Source: Erwinia sp. E602
GTDB lineage: Bacteria > Pseudomonadota > Gammaproteobacteria > Enterobacterales > Enterobacteriaceae
NCBI RefSeq assembly: GCF_018141005.1
Contig: NZ_CP046582.1
Span: 2,170,001 to 2,234,000 of the forward strand
DNA: 64,000 nucleotides
Reading direction: 5' to 3'
A program made the position numbers and the translations under genes. This document shows, in pieces, positions 41,251 to 51,346 of the stretch. How positions within the stretch are numbered: the first letter of the stretch is position 1; each line of letters begins with the position of its first letter. The notes beneath the pieces were generated by a model. It did not search any database and had not been told where the DNA came from. It saw only the letters and a program-made list of their open reading frames with translations.

Positions 41251-43860
41251 TTAATCCTCTTGCGTCTCAGACTGCTGCATCCTGCGCGCTTTCACGCGCG
41301 CTATTGCGGCGGCCACCGCAGCTTTACGCGCCGCATCGGCGTCGACGGGCGCAGGGTGTTCAGTTTCAGATTCAGGTGCCTCGGCCACCACGGCGGCGGC
41401 AGCCTGCGCTGCTTCTGCCGACGCTGCCGCGTTATCAGCGGCCAGCGCCGCCTTCTTCGCTTTAGCACGGGCGATTGCGGCAGCTACGGCCGCTTTGCGG
41501 GGATCGGTTTCTGCCACCGGTGCAGCAGGTTCGTCAGCCGGGGCAGCCGTTTCAGGCGCTGCTTTTGGCTCAGCGCTTTCAGCCGCCAGCGCCGCTTTTT
41601 TCGCTTTGGCACGGGCAATCGCGGCAGCTACCGCCGCTTTGCGCGGATCGGCTTCTTCTGCCGGGGCAGGAGATTCAGCAGCTGCGTCTGCTTCTGTCTC
41701 AGCGCTTTCAGCGGCCTGAGCGGCTTTCTTCGCTTTGGCGCGGGCGATTGCTGCTGCTACCGCCGCTTTGCGCGGATCGGCTTCTTCTGCCGGAGCAGGG
41801 GATTCAGCAGCTGCGTCTGCTTCTGTCTCAGCGGCCTGAGCGGCTTTCTTCGCTTTGGCGCGGGCGATTGCTGCTGCTACCGCCGCTTTGCGCGGATCGG
41901 CTTCTTCTGCCGGAGCAGCAGGTTCGGCAGCGGAAACAGCCGTTTCAGTGGCTGTTTCGTCCACTGGTTCAGCGCTCTCAGCGGCCTGAGCGGCTTTTTT
42001 CGCTTTGGCGCGGGCAATTGCTGCTGCAACAGCAACCTTACGTGGATCGCTCTCTGCCGCTGCCGCCGGCGCAGCAGGCCCGGCAGCCGTGACAGCCGCT
42101 TCAGCTGCTGCATCTGTGGTAGGTACCGGGCCCTCAGCTGCCGCTGCCTTCTTCGCCTTAGCACGCGCCAGCGCGGCAGCCACCGCGGCTTTACGCGGAT
42201 CCTCGATCTGATTGCTGACCGGTACGCTGGCCGCCTGTTGCTCGGCCTGACGCACGCGGGCTTCGGCCAGACGCGCCTCGCGCTGTGCTGACCTTGCGGC
42301 GCTCTCCTGTTCTGCTGTAGCGGTAACCTGCGGCGCATCGGCGTCGGTCTGTTTCGCCTTCACCCGCGCCAGCGCAGCGTTCAGTTCAGCCGGTGAGCGC
42401 TCGGCGGCGCTGCGTTTGGCCTGCTGGTGCTTTGCGTCCCGCGCCAGCTTTTCGCGTTCCAGACGCAGCTGACGGGCTTCGAAGCGGGCTTTTGCCAGCG
42501 TATTGCGTTCGGATTCCAGATCGATCGCATGAATCTCGGCCTTCTCCTGACGGTAGTACTGCACCAGCGGAATATTACTCGGGCAAACGTAGGCGCAGGC
42601 ACCGCACTCGATGCAGTCGGCGATATTGTACTCGCGGGCCTTATCGTGATCGCCACCGCGGCTGTACCAGTAGAGCTGCTGCGGCAGCAGCCCCGCCGGG
42701 CAGGCGTCGGCGCAGGCGCTGCAGCGGATGCAGCCTTTTTCCGGCTCGCTGTGGCCCATCTCGCTGGCGGAAGGAGCCAGAATACAGTTGGTGATCTTCA
42801 CCACCGGCACGTGCAGCGCCGGCAGGGTAAAGCCCATCAGCGGTCCGCCCATCACCACCATCTGCTCGTTGCCGGGGATAAAACCGGCCTGCTGCAGCAG
42901 ATGGCTGACCGGGGTGCCGAGGCGCGCCCAGACGTTAGCCGGGCGCTGCACCGCCTCGCCGGTAAGCGTCACAACGCGCTCGGTCAGCGCTTCGCCGTCG
43001 ACCACCGCGCGCTTCACCGCAAACGCGGTGCCGACGTTCTGCATCAGCACGCCAATATCGGTCGAGCGCCCGCCGTGCGGCACTTCCTGACCGGTGAGGA
43101 TCTTTGTCAGCTGCTTAGCGCCGCCGGACGGGTATTTGGTCGGGATCACCCGAATCTGCAGGTCGGCCGCGTCGCCCAGCGCCCGGCGCAGCGCGGCGAT
43201 CGCCTCCGGCTTATTATCTTCAATACCGATCAGCACCCGCTCCGCCTGCAGGATATGCGCCAGGATGCGGCTGCCTTCCAGCACCTCGTCGGCGCAGTCC
43301 TGCATCAGACGGTCATCGGCGGTGATGTAGGGTTCGCACTCGGCGGCGTTGATAATCAGGGTATTCACGCCGCGCAGGCCGCCGCGCAGCTTGGTGCCGG
43401 TCGGGAAGCCTGCCCCGCCCAGCCCGGCAACGCCGGACTGATGAATGCAGGCCACCAGCTCGCTGCGCTCCGCCTGGCGGTAGTCGGCAATCGGGCGTTT
43501 TTCAGCCCAGCGGTCTTCACCGTCGGGAGTGATAAAAATGCACATCTCCGCCAGCGCCGACGGGTGCGCGGTCATATGCGGTGCGATTTTCGTTACCGTC
43601 CCCGAAGAGGGGGCGTGGATCGGCAGCATGCGGCCGTTGCCAAAGGTCAGCGGCTGGCCGCGCAGCACCTTATCGCCGGGGCACACGGCGATCTCGCCTT
43701 CGTTTCCAATATGCTGTTTCAGCGGCAGAATAAACTGCGCGGGCAGCGGCAGCTGGCGCAGCGGCGTGCCGTTGGACTGGGTCTTCATCTCCGGCGGATG
43801 AATGCCGCCGTCGAAGTCCCACAGACGATCTTTCTTAAATAATTTGAACAGATTAAACAT
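41251..43860 (-). CDS. rsxC: Rsx/Rnf electron transport complex subunit C, with long repeat tail
   Basis: 869 residues, versus about 740 in E. coli. Residues ~1-450 form the conserved part: an NADH/FMN-binding region ([13 protein letters not shown]) and two [4Fe-4S] sites in [12 protein letters not shown] and [16 protein letters not shown]. The rest is an Ala/Lys-rich tail made of repeats of [20 protein letters not shown] separated by acidic Ala/Glu/Pro spacers. It passes electrons in the inner-membrane SoxR-reducing complex. It overlaps rsxB by 8 bp. Confidence 0.95.
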   Translation of the reverse strand: MFNLFKLFKKDRLWDFDGGIHPPEMKTQSNGTPLRQLPLPAQFILPLKQHIGNEGEIAVCPGDKVLRGQPLTFGNGRMLPIHAPSSGTVTKIAPHMTAHPSALAEMCIFITPDGEDRWAEKRPIADYRQAERSELVACIHQSGVAGLGGAGFPTGTKLRGGLRGVNTLIINAAECEPYITADDRLMQDCADEVLEGSRILAHILQAERVLIGIEDNKPEAIAALRRALGDAADLQIRVIPTKYPSGGAKQLTKILTGQEVPHGGRSTDIGVLMQNVGTAFAVKRAVVDGEALTERVVTLTGEAVQRPANVWARLGTPVSHLLQQAGFIPGNEQMVVMGGPLMGFTLPALHVPVVKITNCILAPSASEMGHSEPEKGCIRCSACADACPAGLLPQQLYWYSRGGDHDKAREYNIADCIECGACAYVCPSNIPLVQYYRQEKAEIHAIDLESERNTLAKARFEARQLRLEREKLARDAKHQQAKRSAAERSPAELNAALARVKAKQTDADAPQVTATAEQESAARSAQREARLAEARVRQAEQQAASVPVSNQIEDPRKAAVAAALARAKAKKAAAAEGPVPTTDAAAEAAVTAAGPAAPAAAAESDPRKVAVAAAIARAKAKKAAQAAESAEPVDETATETAVSAAEPAAPAEEADPRKAAVAAAIARAKAKKAAQAAETEADAAAESPAPAEEADPRKAAVAAAIARAKAKKAAQAAESAETEADAAAESPAPAEEADPRKAAVAAAIARAKAKKAALAAESAEPKAAPETAAPADEPAAPVAETDPRKAAVAAAIARAKAKKAALAADNAAASAEAAQAAAAVVAEAPESETEHPAPVDADAARKAAVAAAIARVKARRMQQSETQED
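41281..42210 (-). repeat. Repeat array in rsxC
   Basis: Six clear copies and one degenerate terminal copy of a ~24-residue unit ([20 protein letters not shown] plus linker). At the DNA level, copies near 41700-41900 are nearly identical over ~110 bp, so copy number should vary between strains by recombination. Confidence 0.9.
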
Positions 43861-44428
43861 GGCTTTCTACTGGAATAACCCGGACAGGGATAGCGTGCAG
43901 ATCCCATTTCCAGTTAGCTGTGGTGGCCGCAACCGGGCGCATCTCGATGCAGTCGGTCGGGCAGGGGGCAACGCAGAGATCGCAGCCGGTGCAGACGTCG
44001 CTCAGCACGGTGTGCATCGCGCGGGTGGCACCGACGATGGCGTCCACCGGGCAGGCCTGAATGCACTTGGTACAGCCGATGCAGTTGGCCTCGTCGATCC
44101 ACGCCACCTTGCGCTCCGGCTCTTTCGCCTGCTCGTCGCCCAGCGGCTGCGGATCGACGTTAAGCAGCGCCGCCAGCTTGAGCATGGTCTGCTCGCCGCC
44201 GGGGGCACACTTGTTAATCATCTCACCGTTGTTGCCGACCGCATCCGCATACGGCTTGCAGCCCGGATAGCCGCACTGCCCGCACTGGCTTTGCGGCAGG
44301 ATGGCGTCAATCTGTTCAACGATCGGGTCTTGTTCCACCTTAAAGCGGCGCGAGGCGTAGCCCAGCAGGCCGCCAAACACCAGGCTCAGGGCGCTCAGTA
44401 CGACAACAGCAATCCAAATCGCACTCAT
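43853..44428 (-). CDS. rsxB: Rsx/Rnf electron transport complex subunit B
   Basis: 191 residues. An N-terminal membrane anchor is followed by a four-Cys cluster domain ([16 protein letters not shown]) and a ferredoxin-type domain with [14 protein letters not shown] and [16 protein letters not shown]. It overlaps rsxA by one base and rsxC by 8. Confidence 0.96.
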   Translation of the reverse strand: MSAIWIAVVVLSALSLVFGGLLGYASRRFKVEQDPIVEQIDAILPQSQCGQCGYPGCKPYADAVGNNGEMINKCAPGGEQTMLKLAALLNVDPQPLGDEQAKEPERKVAWIDEANCIGCTKCIQACPVDAIVGATRAMHTVLSDVCTGCDLCVAPCPTDCIEMRPVAATTANWKWDLHAIPVRVIPVESHV

Positions 44429-45009
44429 CAGAACTTCACCAGTCCGGTGAAGCCCATAAAGGCCAGCGCCATCAGGCCGGCGGTCACCAGCGCGATCGAC
44501 GAGCCCTTAAACGGCGCAGGCACGTCGGCCAGCACCAGCCGTTCACGGATGCCGGCAAACAGCACCATCACCAGCGAGAAGCCGATCGAGGCGCTGAAGC
44601 CGTACAGGGCGGCCTGCAGGAAACTGTGGTTAAGGTTAACGCTAAGCAGCGGCACGCCGAGCACCGCGCAGTTGGTGGTGATCAGCGGCAGGAAGATGCC
44701 CAGCAGGCGGTATAGGTCCGGACTGGTTTTACGCACCACCATTTCGGTGAACTGCACCACCACGGCGATCACCAGGATATAGGCCATGGTGCGCAGGTAG
44801 ACGAGGTCGAGCGGCAGCAGGATCAGGTGGTTCACCAGCCAGGCGCAGATCGACGCCAGGGTGATAACAAAGGTGGTGGCCAGCCCCATGCCGATCGCAG
44901 TTTCCAGTTTTTTGGAAACACCCATAAAGGGACAGAGGCCGAGAAACTTCACCAGAACGAAGTTATTCACCAGCACTGTGCCAATAAAAAGAAGCAGGTA
45001 ATCGGTCAT
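44428..45009 (-). CDS. rsxA: Rsx/Rnf electron transport complex subunit A
   Basis: 193 residues, six predicted membrane helices. The [28 protein letters not shown] start at 45009 is almost the same as E. coli; the longer frame to 45093 is not supported. It is the first gene of rsxABCDGE-nth. Confidence 0.96.
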   Translation of the reverse strand: MTDYLLLFIGTVLVNNFVLVKFLGLCPFMGVSKKLETAIGMGLATTFVITLASICAWLVNHLILLPLDLVYLRTMAYILVIAVVVQFTEMVVRKTSPDLYRLLGIFLPLITTNCAVLGVPLLSVNLNHSFLQAALYGFSASIGFSLVMVLFAGIRERLVLADVPAPFKGSSIALVTAGLMALAFMGFTGLVKF

Positions 45010-45160
45010 AGTTATGCCTGATAAAGAGAGTAAAACCGTCAGCCCTGCACGCACAGGGCGGTGCATATTATCTGATAATGTGGCGCAGGTCACAACTCCC
45101 CGCTGACACGGGGGGATCCATAGCGCACTCAGGATTAAATTCTTGACGTTTTTTTCAGCA

Positions 45161-45601
45161 TCAGCGCTCGGTAAACGTCGCTTTTACCCGCTGAGAGCGT
45201 CGAAAATAGGGGGCCAGCACGCTGGCCGCCAGCAGGGCGATCAGCAGCGTGCGCGTGGCCGCACCGTCGGTCACAGACGAAAAAGCGAACGACTTCAGCG
45301 CCAGCAGCACCGTCAGCAGCAGCCAGATAATGTAATGGCGCGGTACCCGCTGTGAACGCTGACAGAACAGCCAGGTAAGCCAGCCGCTGTAGACCAGCAT
45401 CAGCGCCGAGGTCAGCAGCGAGGCCGCCCACGGAATGAACGCGCCTCCGGCCTGGCTGAACAGCACGTTGCGCAGAGCAGGGTCGAGCAGCGCGCTCAGG
45501 TACATGGTCATCACCAGCCCGCTGGTCAGCAGCGTCAGGATCAGCCAGGCCAGCGGGGCCAGCAGCCAGCCGCCAATACGCGTTTTAGAGTCAGTAGCCA
45601 C
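45161..45601 (-). CDS. ydgK: DUF2569 membrane protein YdgK
   Basis: 146 residues with four predicted membrane helices; starts [20 protein letters not shown], typical of DUF2569. Function is unknown. Its position between cnu and rsxA on the same strand matches E. coli. Confidence 0.88.
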   Translation of the reverse strand: MATDSKTRIGGWLLAPLAWLILTLLTSGLVMTMYLSALLDPALRNVLFSQAGGAFIPWAASLLTSALMLVYSGWLTWLFCQRSQRVPRHYIIWLLLTVLLALKSFAFSSVTDGAATRTLLIALLAASVLAPYFRRSQRVKATFTER

Positions 45602-45753
45602 GGGGTGTCCTTAAGTGAAGCCGCAAAGTGCCGCAGGCGTGCTCTGCCTGCCGTTTTGCAAAGCGGATAATTATACGGAATAAACGCAGGCAGATCATCA
45701 GAACCAGAGAGGTTTTACCCGTCGTCGCGCTACCGGAACAGGTGGAAAAGTGG

Positions 45754-45969
45754 TTACACGACGTAATGCCAGACCGTTTTCGGCACGCGGCCCGGATCGT
45801 ACAGGCGGCCACCGGAGGCCAGCTCGGCGCGGCGGTGATCGGCGGCGCGGTACATCAGGATAATGTCGCGGTCATCGTTTAGCGAATAGTGGAGATGATC
45901 GAACAGTTTCTCCAGGCTCTCCGCTGAACTCACTTTGCGGAATTTCATCAGATAATCAAGAAAGGTCAT
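45754..45969 (-). CDS. cnu: Hha-family H-NS co-regulator Cnu (YdgT)
   Basis: 71 residues. The [27 protein letters not shown]-terminal half and ending [19 protein letters not shown]...VWHYV match Cnu. It binds H-NS/StpA and helps silence A+T-rich acquired DNA; the E. coli protein also binds oriC. It could act on the A+T-rich island nearby, but this is only inference. Confidence 0.94.
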   Translation of the reverse strand: MTFLDYLMKFRKVSSAESLEKLFDHLHYSLNDDRDIILMYRAADHRRAELASGGRLYDPGRVPKTVWHYVV

Positions 45970-46437
45970 AGTGGCGGTTGGAAATAAAAATGAGAATGTT
46001 CAAGTATATGTGGCCGTCGGACGGAGTCCAGACCGGCAAGTGTAAAATTGTTAAAAATTTTCATAAAGCGCCGTTTCCTGAGCGAATCGGCGCGTTGAGC
46101 GCCGCGCGCCTGCTGGTCAAAGTGTGTTGCAGTTCACAAAGTTGGCTTTTGCCCGCGCCGGTAATGGTCCGCTAAGCAATGACAGATCTTCACGCGGTGC
46201 TGTAATCGCTACCAAATGTTCGTTACGCAAACGCTTATGTTTATTACGATTATTTAACCTTATTTTTTCCTCATCCAGGAGTTTATTCCATATGACCCGG
46301 CGGCGGCCAATGAGGTGAGTTGGCGTAACTCATTTGTTTTTCAGGATTTTGTGAGCATTGTCCAAAATGTTATTCGTTAAATAGTCCAGGCTAACAGGGC
46401 TGTTAATCATGAACGATATCATCCCATCAGAGGAACA
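45970..46437. other. Intergenic region cnu / ytfQ
   Basis: 468 bp between divergent genes. I see no supported gene. TACGCAAACGCTTATG (46224-46239) contains the LacI/GalR-family core AANCGNTT (AAACGCTT) and could be an operator for the sugar transporter. The ribosome-binding site AGAGGAACA is directly before ytfQ. Confidence 0.4.
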
Positions 46438-47400
46438 ATGATCATGTGGAAGCGTTTACTCTTATCCACCTTAATTGGTGCCAGCTTGTCTGTACCGGCA
46501 ATGGCTGAAAATCTGACCGTGGGTTTCTCGCAGGTTGGCTCCGAATCGGGCTGGCGCGCGGCAGAAACCAGCGTGGCAAAAAGTGAAGCACAGAAACGGG
46601 GCATCACCCTGAAGATTGCGGATGGTCAGCAGAAACAGGAGAACCAGATCAAGGCGGTACGCTCCTTTATCGCTCAGGGCGTGGACGCCATCTTTATTGC
46701 GCCGGTGGTGCAAACCGGCTGGGAACCGGTGCTGGAAGAAGCGAAAGACGCCAAAACCCCGGTGTTCCTGCTGGACCGCGCCATCGTGGTGAAGGACAAA
46801 TCGCTGTATCAGGCGGTGGTCACCGCGGATAACGTGCTGGAAGGCAAGCTGATCGGCGACTGGCTGGTAAAAGAGCAGGCCGGCAAACCCTGTAACGTGG
46901 TCGAACTGCAGGGCACCGTCGGCGCCAGCGTAGCGATTGACCGTAAGAAAGGTTTTGCGGAAGCGATTGCCAACACGCCAAATATCAAGGTGATCCGTTC
47001 CCAGTCCGGGGACTTTACCCGCAGCAAGGGTAAAGAGGTGATGGAAAGCTTTATCAAGGCGGAGAACAACGGCAAAAACATCTGCATGGTTTACGCGCAC
47101 AACGACGATATGGCGATTGGTGCCATTCAGGCGATCAAAGAGGCCGGCCTCAAGCCGGGCAAAGATATTCTCACCGGATCGATCGACGGCGTGCCGGATA
47201 TCTATAAAGCGATGCTGGCCGGTGAGGCGAATGCCAACGTTGAGCTGACGCCAAATATGGCCGGTCCGGCGTTTGACGCGCTGGAAAAACTGAAAAAAGA
47301 CGGCACCGCGCCGCCGAAAATTATTAAAACCGAAACCAAACTGTTCCTGCCTGCCGACGCGCAGACCGAACTGGACAGCAAAAAGGGTATGGGTTACTGA
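46438..47400 (+). CDS. ytfQ: Galactofuranose-type ABC transporter, periplasmic binding protein YtfQ
   Basis: 320 residues. A signal peptide (WKRLLLSTLIGASLSVPAMA) and a periplasmic sugar-binding fold starting LTVGFSQVGSESGWRAAETS, a sequence highly conserved in YtfQ. In E. coli it binds galactofuranose. ATG 46438 or 46444 may be used (MIM versus MWKR). It is first of a four-gene importer operon. Confidence 0.95.
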   Translation: MIMWKRLLLSTLIGASLSVPAMAENLTVGFSQVGSESGWRAAETSVAKSEAQKRGITLKIADGQQKQENQIKAVRSFIAQGVDAIFIAPVVQTGWEPVLEEAKDAKTPVFLLDRAIVVKDKSLYQAVVTADNVLEGKLIGDWLVKEQAGKPCNVVELQGTVGASVAIDRKKGFAEAIANTPNIKVIRSQSGDFTRSKGKEVMESFIKAENNGKNICMVYAHNDDMAIGAIQAIKEAGLKPGKDILTGSIDGVPDIYKAMLAGEANANVELTPNMAGPAFDALEKLKKDGTAPPKIIKTETKLFLPADAQTELDSKKGMGY

Positions 47401-47451
47401 GACACCCTGCCGCCCGATGCCGGGCGGCTTTTCTCGTATTGAGGCAGGCGT

Positions 47452-48975
47452 ATGACCATCGAGAACTCGGCACCGACGCTGCTGGATATTCGCGGCGTCA
47501 GCAAAACCTTCCCCGGCGTGAAAGCGCTGGACAACGTCTCGTTCTCGCTGCGTGCGGGCGAGATTATGGCGCTGCTCGGCGAAAATGGCGCGGGTAAATC
47601 GACCATCATTAAGGTGCTGACCGGCGTATACAGCCGTGACGCCGGCACCCTCGCGCTGCAGCAGCAGCCGATCGACCCGCGCAGCACCGCCGAGGCCCAG
47701 CAGCTGGGCATTGGCACCGTATACCAGGAAGTGAACCTGCTGCCGAACATGTCGGTGGCGGATAACCTGTTTATCGGCCGCGAGCCGAAACGCTTCGGTC
47801 TGATCGACCGTAAAACCCTCAACCGTCGCGCCGCCGCGCTGCTGCAGGAGTATGGTTTCGAACTGGACGTCACCCGTCCGCTCGGGCACTTCTCGGTGGC
47901 GATGCAGCAGATTATCGCCATCTGCCGCGCGGTGGACCTGTCGGCCAAAGTGCTGATCCTCGATGAACCCACCGCCAGCCTCGACGCGGAAGAGGTCGAA
48001 ATGCTGTTCACGCTGATGAAACAGCTGCGCGATCGCGGGATGGGGCTGATTTTCGTCACCCACTTCCTCGACCAGGTTTATCGCATTACCGATCGCATTA
48101 CCGTGCTGCGCAACGGCCAGTTTATCGCCACCCGCGACACCGCCACGCTGCCGCGCGTCGAGCTGATCAAGCTGATGCTCGGGCGCGAGCTGATGGAAAC
48201 CGCGCTGCAGCGGGCCGGCAGCACCCTGAAAAGCGAACGGCCGGTGGTGGAGTTTAAAGACTTTGGTAAAAAGGGCACGCTGGCCCCGTTCAGCCTGAGC
48301 GTAAGGCCGGGGGAAGCGGTGGGGCTGGCCGGGCTGCTCGGCTCCGGCCGCACAGAAACCGCCGAACTGATGTTCGGCATCCGCCGCGCGGACAGCGGCA
48401 CGGCGCTGATTAAAGGCCAGCCGCGCACGCTGCGTTCGCCGGGCCAGGCGTCGCGCCTCGGCATGGGGTTCTGCCCGGAAGATCGCAAAACCGACGGCAT
48501 TATCGGTGCCGCCTCGGTGCGCGAAAACATTATCCTGGCGCTGCAGGCGCAGCGCGGCTGGCTGCGGCCGCTGCCGCGCGCCGAACAGCAGCAGATCGCC
48601 GACCGCTTTATTAAGAGCCTCGGCATCCGCACGCCGGACGCCGAACAGCCGGTGCAGCTGCTCTCCGGCGGCAACCAGCAGAAGGTGCTGCTGTCGCGCT
48701 GGCTGGTGACCAAACCGCAGTTTCTGATCCTTGATGAACCGACGCGCGGCATCGACGTCGGTGCCCACGCCGAAATTATCCGCCTGATCGAAACTCTGTG
48801 TGCCGACGGGCTGGCGTTGCTGGTGATCTCCTCCGAGCTGGAAGAGCTGGTCGGTTACGCCGATCGGGTGGTGATCCTGCGCGATCGCCAGCAGGTGGCG
48901 GAAATCCCGCTGGAACAGCTGTCGGTGGCGGCAATTGTTAACGCCATCGCCGCAGGAGGGGAGCAGCATGCTTGA
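47452..48975 (+). CDS. ytfR: Galactofuranose ABC transporter ATPase YtfR
   Basis: 507 residues with two fused nucleotide-binding domains. The first has Walker [10 protein letters not shown] and Walker B LILDEPTAS. The second has a degenerate Walker A-like GLLGSGRTE, signature LSGGNQQKV and LILDEPTRG. This is the sugar CUT2 arrangement. It overlaps ytfT by 8 bp. Confidence 0.95.
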   Translation: MTIENSAPTLLDIRGVSKTFPGVKALDNVSFSLRAGEIMALLGENGAGKSTIIKVLTGVYSRDAGTLALQQQPIDPRSTAEAQQLGIGTVYQEVNLLPNMSVADNLFIGREPKRFGLIDRKTLNRRAAALLQEYGFELDVTRPLGHFSVAMQQIIAICRAVDLSAKVLILDEPTASLDAEEVEMLFTLMKQLRDRGMGLIFVTHFLDQVYRITDRITVLRNGQFIATRDTATLPRVELIKLMLGRELMETALQRAGSTLKSERPVVEFKDFGKKGTLAPFSLSVRPGEAVGLAGLLGSGRTETAELMFGIRRADSGTALIKGQPRTLRSPGQASRLGMGFCPEDRKTDGIIGAASVRENIILALQAQRGWLRPLPRAEQQQIADRFIKSLGIRTPDAEQPVQLLSGGNQQKVLLSRWLVTKPQFLILDEPTRGIDVGAHAEIIRLIETLCADGLALLVISSELEELVGYADRVVILRDRQQVAEIPLEQLSVAAIVNAIAAGGEQHA

Positions 48976-49987
48976 AACAGACCTGGTGCCGGGGAAAACG
49001 CCGATGCGCAAACGTAAACTACCGCCGGGGCTGCCGCAGATCGCCGCGCTGTTGCTGGTGCTGATTATCGACAGCCTGGTGGCAAACAACTTCTTTGCTA
49101 TCCACCTGCAGGACGGGCGGCTGTTTGGCAGCCCGATTGACATCCTTAACCGCGCCGCGCCGGTGGCGATCCTTGCCATCGGCATGACGCTGGTGATCGC
49201 CACCGGCGGCATCGACCTGTCGGTGGGCGCGGTGATGGCCATCGCCGGGGCCACCGCCGCCACGCTGACCGTGGCCGGCCACAGCCTGCCGGTGATCATT
49301 CTGGTTACCCTCGGCAGCGGCCTGCTGTGCGGGCTGTGGAACGGCGTGCTGGTGGCGCTGCTGAAAATCCAGCCGTTCGTCGCCACCCTGATCCTGATGG
49401 TGGCCGGGCGCGGCGTGGCGCAGCTGATTACCGAAGGGCAGATCGTCACCTTTAACAACGACGCGCTGGCGCAGCTGGGCAGCGGCACGCTGCTGTGGCT
49501 GCCGGTGCCGCTGTGGATAACCCTCGGGCTGGCGCTGCTGGTGTGGCTGCTGGCGCGAAAAACCGCGCTGGGGCTGTTTATCGAGGCGGTGGGCATTAAC
49601 CTGCGCGCGGCGCGCAACGCCGGCGTTAACGGCTGGCTGGTGGTGATGAGCACCTATCTCCTGAGCGGGCTGTGTGCGGCGGTGGCAGGCTTAATCGTCG
49701 CGGCGGATATCCGCGGCGCGGACGCTAACAACGCCGGGCTGTGGCTGGAGCTGGACGCCATTCTGGCGGTGGTGATCGGCGGCGCGTCGCTGATGGGCGG
49801 GCGCTTTAACCTGTTTCTGTCGCTGATCGGCGCGCTGATTATTCAGGCGATGAACACCGGTATTCTGCTGTCGGGCTTCCCGCCGGAGCTGAATCAGGTG
49901 GTGAAAGCGGTGGTGGTAATGGCGGTACTGCTGCTGCAGTCGCCACGATTTATTCAACTGTTTAAGCGAGGGCCACGCCGTGATTAA
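48968..49987 (+). CDS. ytfT: Galactofuranose ABC transporter permease YtfT
   Basis: 339 residues, CUT2-type permease with ~9-10 membrane helices. It has the signature AIGMTLVIATGGIDLSVGAVM and DGRLFGSPIDILNRAAPVA, as in E. coli YtfT. ATG 48968 follows GGAGGGGAGCAGC and overlaps ytfR; the frame extends upstream to 48935 without support. It overlaps yjfF by 8 bp. Confidence 0.94.
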   Translation: MLETDLVPGKTPMRKRKLPPGLPQIAALLLVLIIDSLVANNFFAIHLQDGRLFGSPIDILNRAAPVAILAIGMTLVIATGGIDLSVGAVMAIAGATAATLTVAGHSLPVIILVTLGSGLLCGLWNGVLVALLKIQPFVATLILMVAGRGVAQLITEGQIVTFNNDALAQLGSGTLLWLPVPLWITLGLALLVWLLARKTALGLFIEAVGINLRAARNAGVNGWLVVMSTYLLSGLCAAVAGLIVAADIRGADANNAGLWLELDAILAVVIGGASLMGGRFNLFLSLIGALIIQAMNTGILLSGFPPELNQVVKAVVVMAVLLLQSPRFIQLFKRGPRRD

Positions 49988-50978
49988 ACGTCATTTACCC
50001 TTAATGATTACCCTGCTGGTGTTTGTGGCGGGCTATCTGTTCTGTCTGAGCCAGTTTCCCGGCTTCGCTTCCACGCGGGTGATCGCCAATATCCTGACCG
50101 ATAACGCTTTTCTCGGCATTATCGCGGTCGGGATGACCTTTGTGATCCTCTCCGGTGGTATCGATCTGTCGGTGGGGGCGGTGATCGCCTTTACCGGGGT
50201 GTTTCTGGCCCGGGCGATTGGCGACTATAACCTGAACCCGTGGCTGGCATTTGCGTTGGTGATGGGGATGGGGTCGGCGTTTGGTGCCTTTATGGGCTGG
50301 CTGATCGACGCGCTGAAGATCCCGGCGTTTATTATTACCCTCGCAGGGATGTTCTTTCTGCGCGGCTGCAGTTATCTGGTGGCTGAATCTTCGCTGCCGA
50401 TCGACCATCCGCTGTACGGCACGCTGTCGTCGATGGCGTGGAAGATCCCAGGCGGCGGGCGGCTCAGTCTGCTGGCGGTGATTATGCTGGCGGTGGTGGT
50501 GTTTGGTATTTTAGTGGCGCACCGCACCCGCTTTGGTAATCAGGTGTATGCCATCGGCGGTAATGCGACGTCGGCGCAGCTGATGGGGATTTCCACCCGC
50601 AGTACCACGGTGCGTATTTATATGCTGTCTTCGGCGCTGGCGACGCTGGCCGGGATTGTGTTTTCGATTTATACGTCGGCGGGGTATGCGCTGGCGGGGA
50701 TGGGGGTGGAGCTGGATGCGATTGCGTCAGTGGTGATTGGCGGGACGCTGTTGTCCGGCGGGGTGGGTACGGTGCTGGGGACGCTGTTTGGCGTGCTGAT
50801 TCAGGGGTTGATTCAGACGTGGATCAATTTTGACGGCACGCTGAGTTCGTGGTGGACCAAGATTGCGATTGGCGTGCTGTTGTTTGCCTTTATTGCGCTG
50901 CAGCGGGTGTTGTCGGTGATGTGGGACAGGCAGCAGAATGCGCCGGTGAAGCGGCTTAATTCGGGGGCGGCGGGGTAG
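49980..50978 (+). CDS. yjfF: Galactofuranose ABC transporter permease YjfF
   Basis: 332 residues from GTG, second permease with GVMTFVILSGGIDLSVG-type signature (VGMTFVILSGGIDLSVGAV). It pairs with YtfT in the membrane. From ~50,600 on, the codons shift toward G-ending (GGG, GCG, GTG, TTG), unlike the C-ending pattern of the first half. A terminator follows. Confidence 0.94.
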   Translation: MIKRHLPLMITLLVFVAGYLFCLSQFPGFASTRVIANILTDNAFLGIIAVGMTFVILSGGIDLSVGAVIAFTGVFLARAIGDYNLNPWLAFALVMGMGSAFGAFMGWLIDALKIPAFIITLAGMFFLRGCSYLVAESSLPIDHPLYGTLSSMAWKIPGGGRLSLLAVIMLAVVVFGILVAHRTRFGNQVYAIGGNATSAQLMGISTRSTTVRIYMLSSALATLAGIVFSIYTSAGYALAGMGVELDAIASVVIGGTLLSGGVGTVLGTLFGVLIQGLIQTWINFDGTLSSWWTKIAIGVLLFAFIALQRVLSVMWDRQQNAPVKRLNSGAAG

Positions 50979-50999
50979 TTCTTTCGTTGCTGGCATGGG

Positions 51000-51034
51000 A
51001 AAGGGGGGCGATTTAAGGATCGTTCCCCTTTTTT
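51000..51034 (+). terminator. Terminator of the ytf operon
   Basis: AAAGGGG ... CGAT-TTAAGG-ATCG ... CCCCTTTTTT: a stem with a small internal loop and a T-run. Confidence 0.75.
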
Positions 51035-51159
51035 GGCTTTGGGGCCTGGTCGCTTTGGGATCGGGTGCCTGGCTTATCGGGGTAATCCGGAACGCGGACC
51101 CGCTACACCGTCCCTGCGCTCGGTCGGGCACATCCTTGTATCTTGAATCTTGTAGTGGG

Positions 51160-51346
51160 TGGTGGTTAGCTACCACCATCTGAAACAGGGTGAATTTGAT
51201 ACATCCATAAGGTTATGACCTTGTCGTACAGCCTAAATCCCCTGTTTCGCCTTTCACGCCAGCATAGACTTTGAACGGTTGCCGGGAGCACTGACTCCGC
51301 ATGCACAAGGATAATGGGCGTGATGGTTATATGTGAAAGGAGACGC
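51160..51346 (+). ncRNA. Candidate IS110 bridge RNA region
   Basis: Noncoding segment upstream of the transposase with nested stems: TGGTGGT/ACCACCA (51160-51178); an outer 9-bp stem GAAACAGGG (51182-51190) with CCCTGTTTC (51240-51248); and an inner AAGGT-TATG-ACCTT (51209-51222), leaving internal loops of ~16-18 nt on each side. IS110-family elements encode bridge RNAs with internal guide loops next to the transposase. The identification is inferred from structure and position. Confidence 0.5.

Noticed and set aside
41260..43842. Long plus-strand frames opposite rsxC
   Set aside because: Antisense shadows of the repetitive G+C-rich rsxC tail; no independent support.
45602..46140. Small genes ydgU and blr expected near cnu by E. 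coli synteny
   Set aside because: I could not match any frame in this region to what I remember of these short proteins.
46471..49653. 1060-codon open frame on the minus strand opposite ytfQ, ytfR and ytfT
   Set aside because: It is antisense to three clear transporter genes and has low-complexity, Arg/His/Gln-rich translation typical of shadow frames in G+C-rich DNA; no domain is recognisable.
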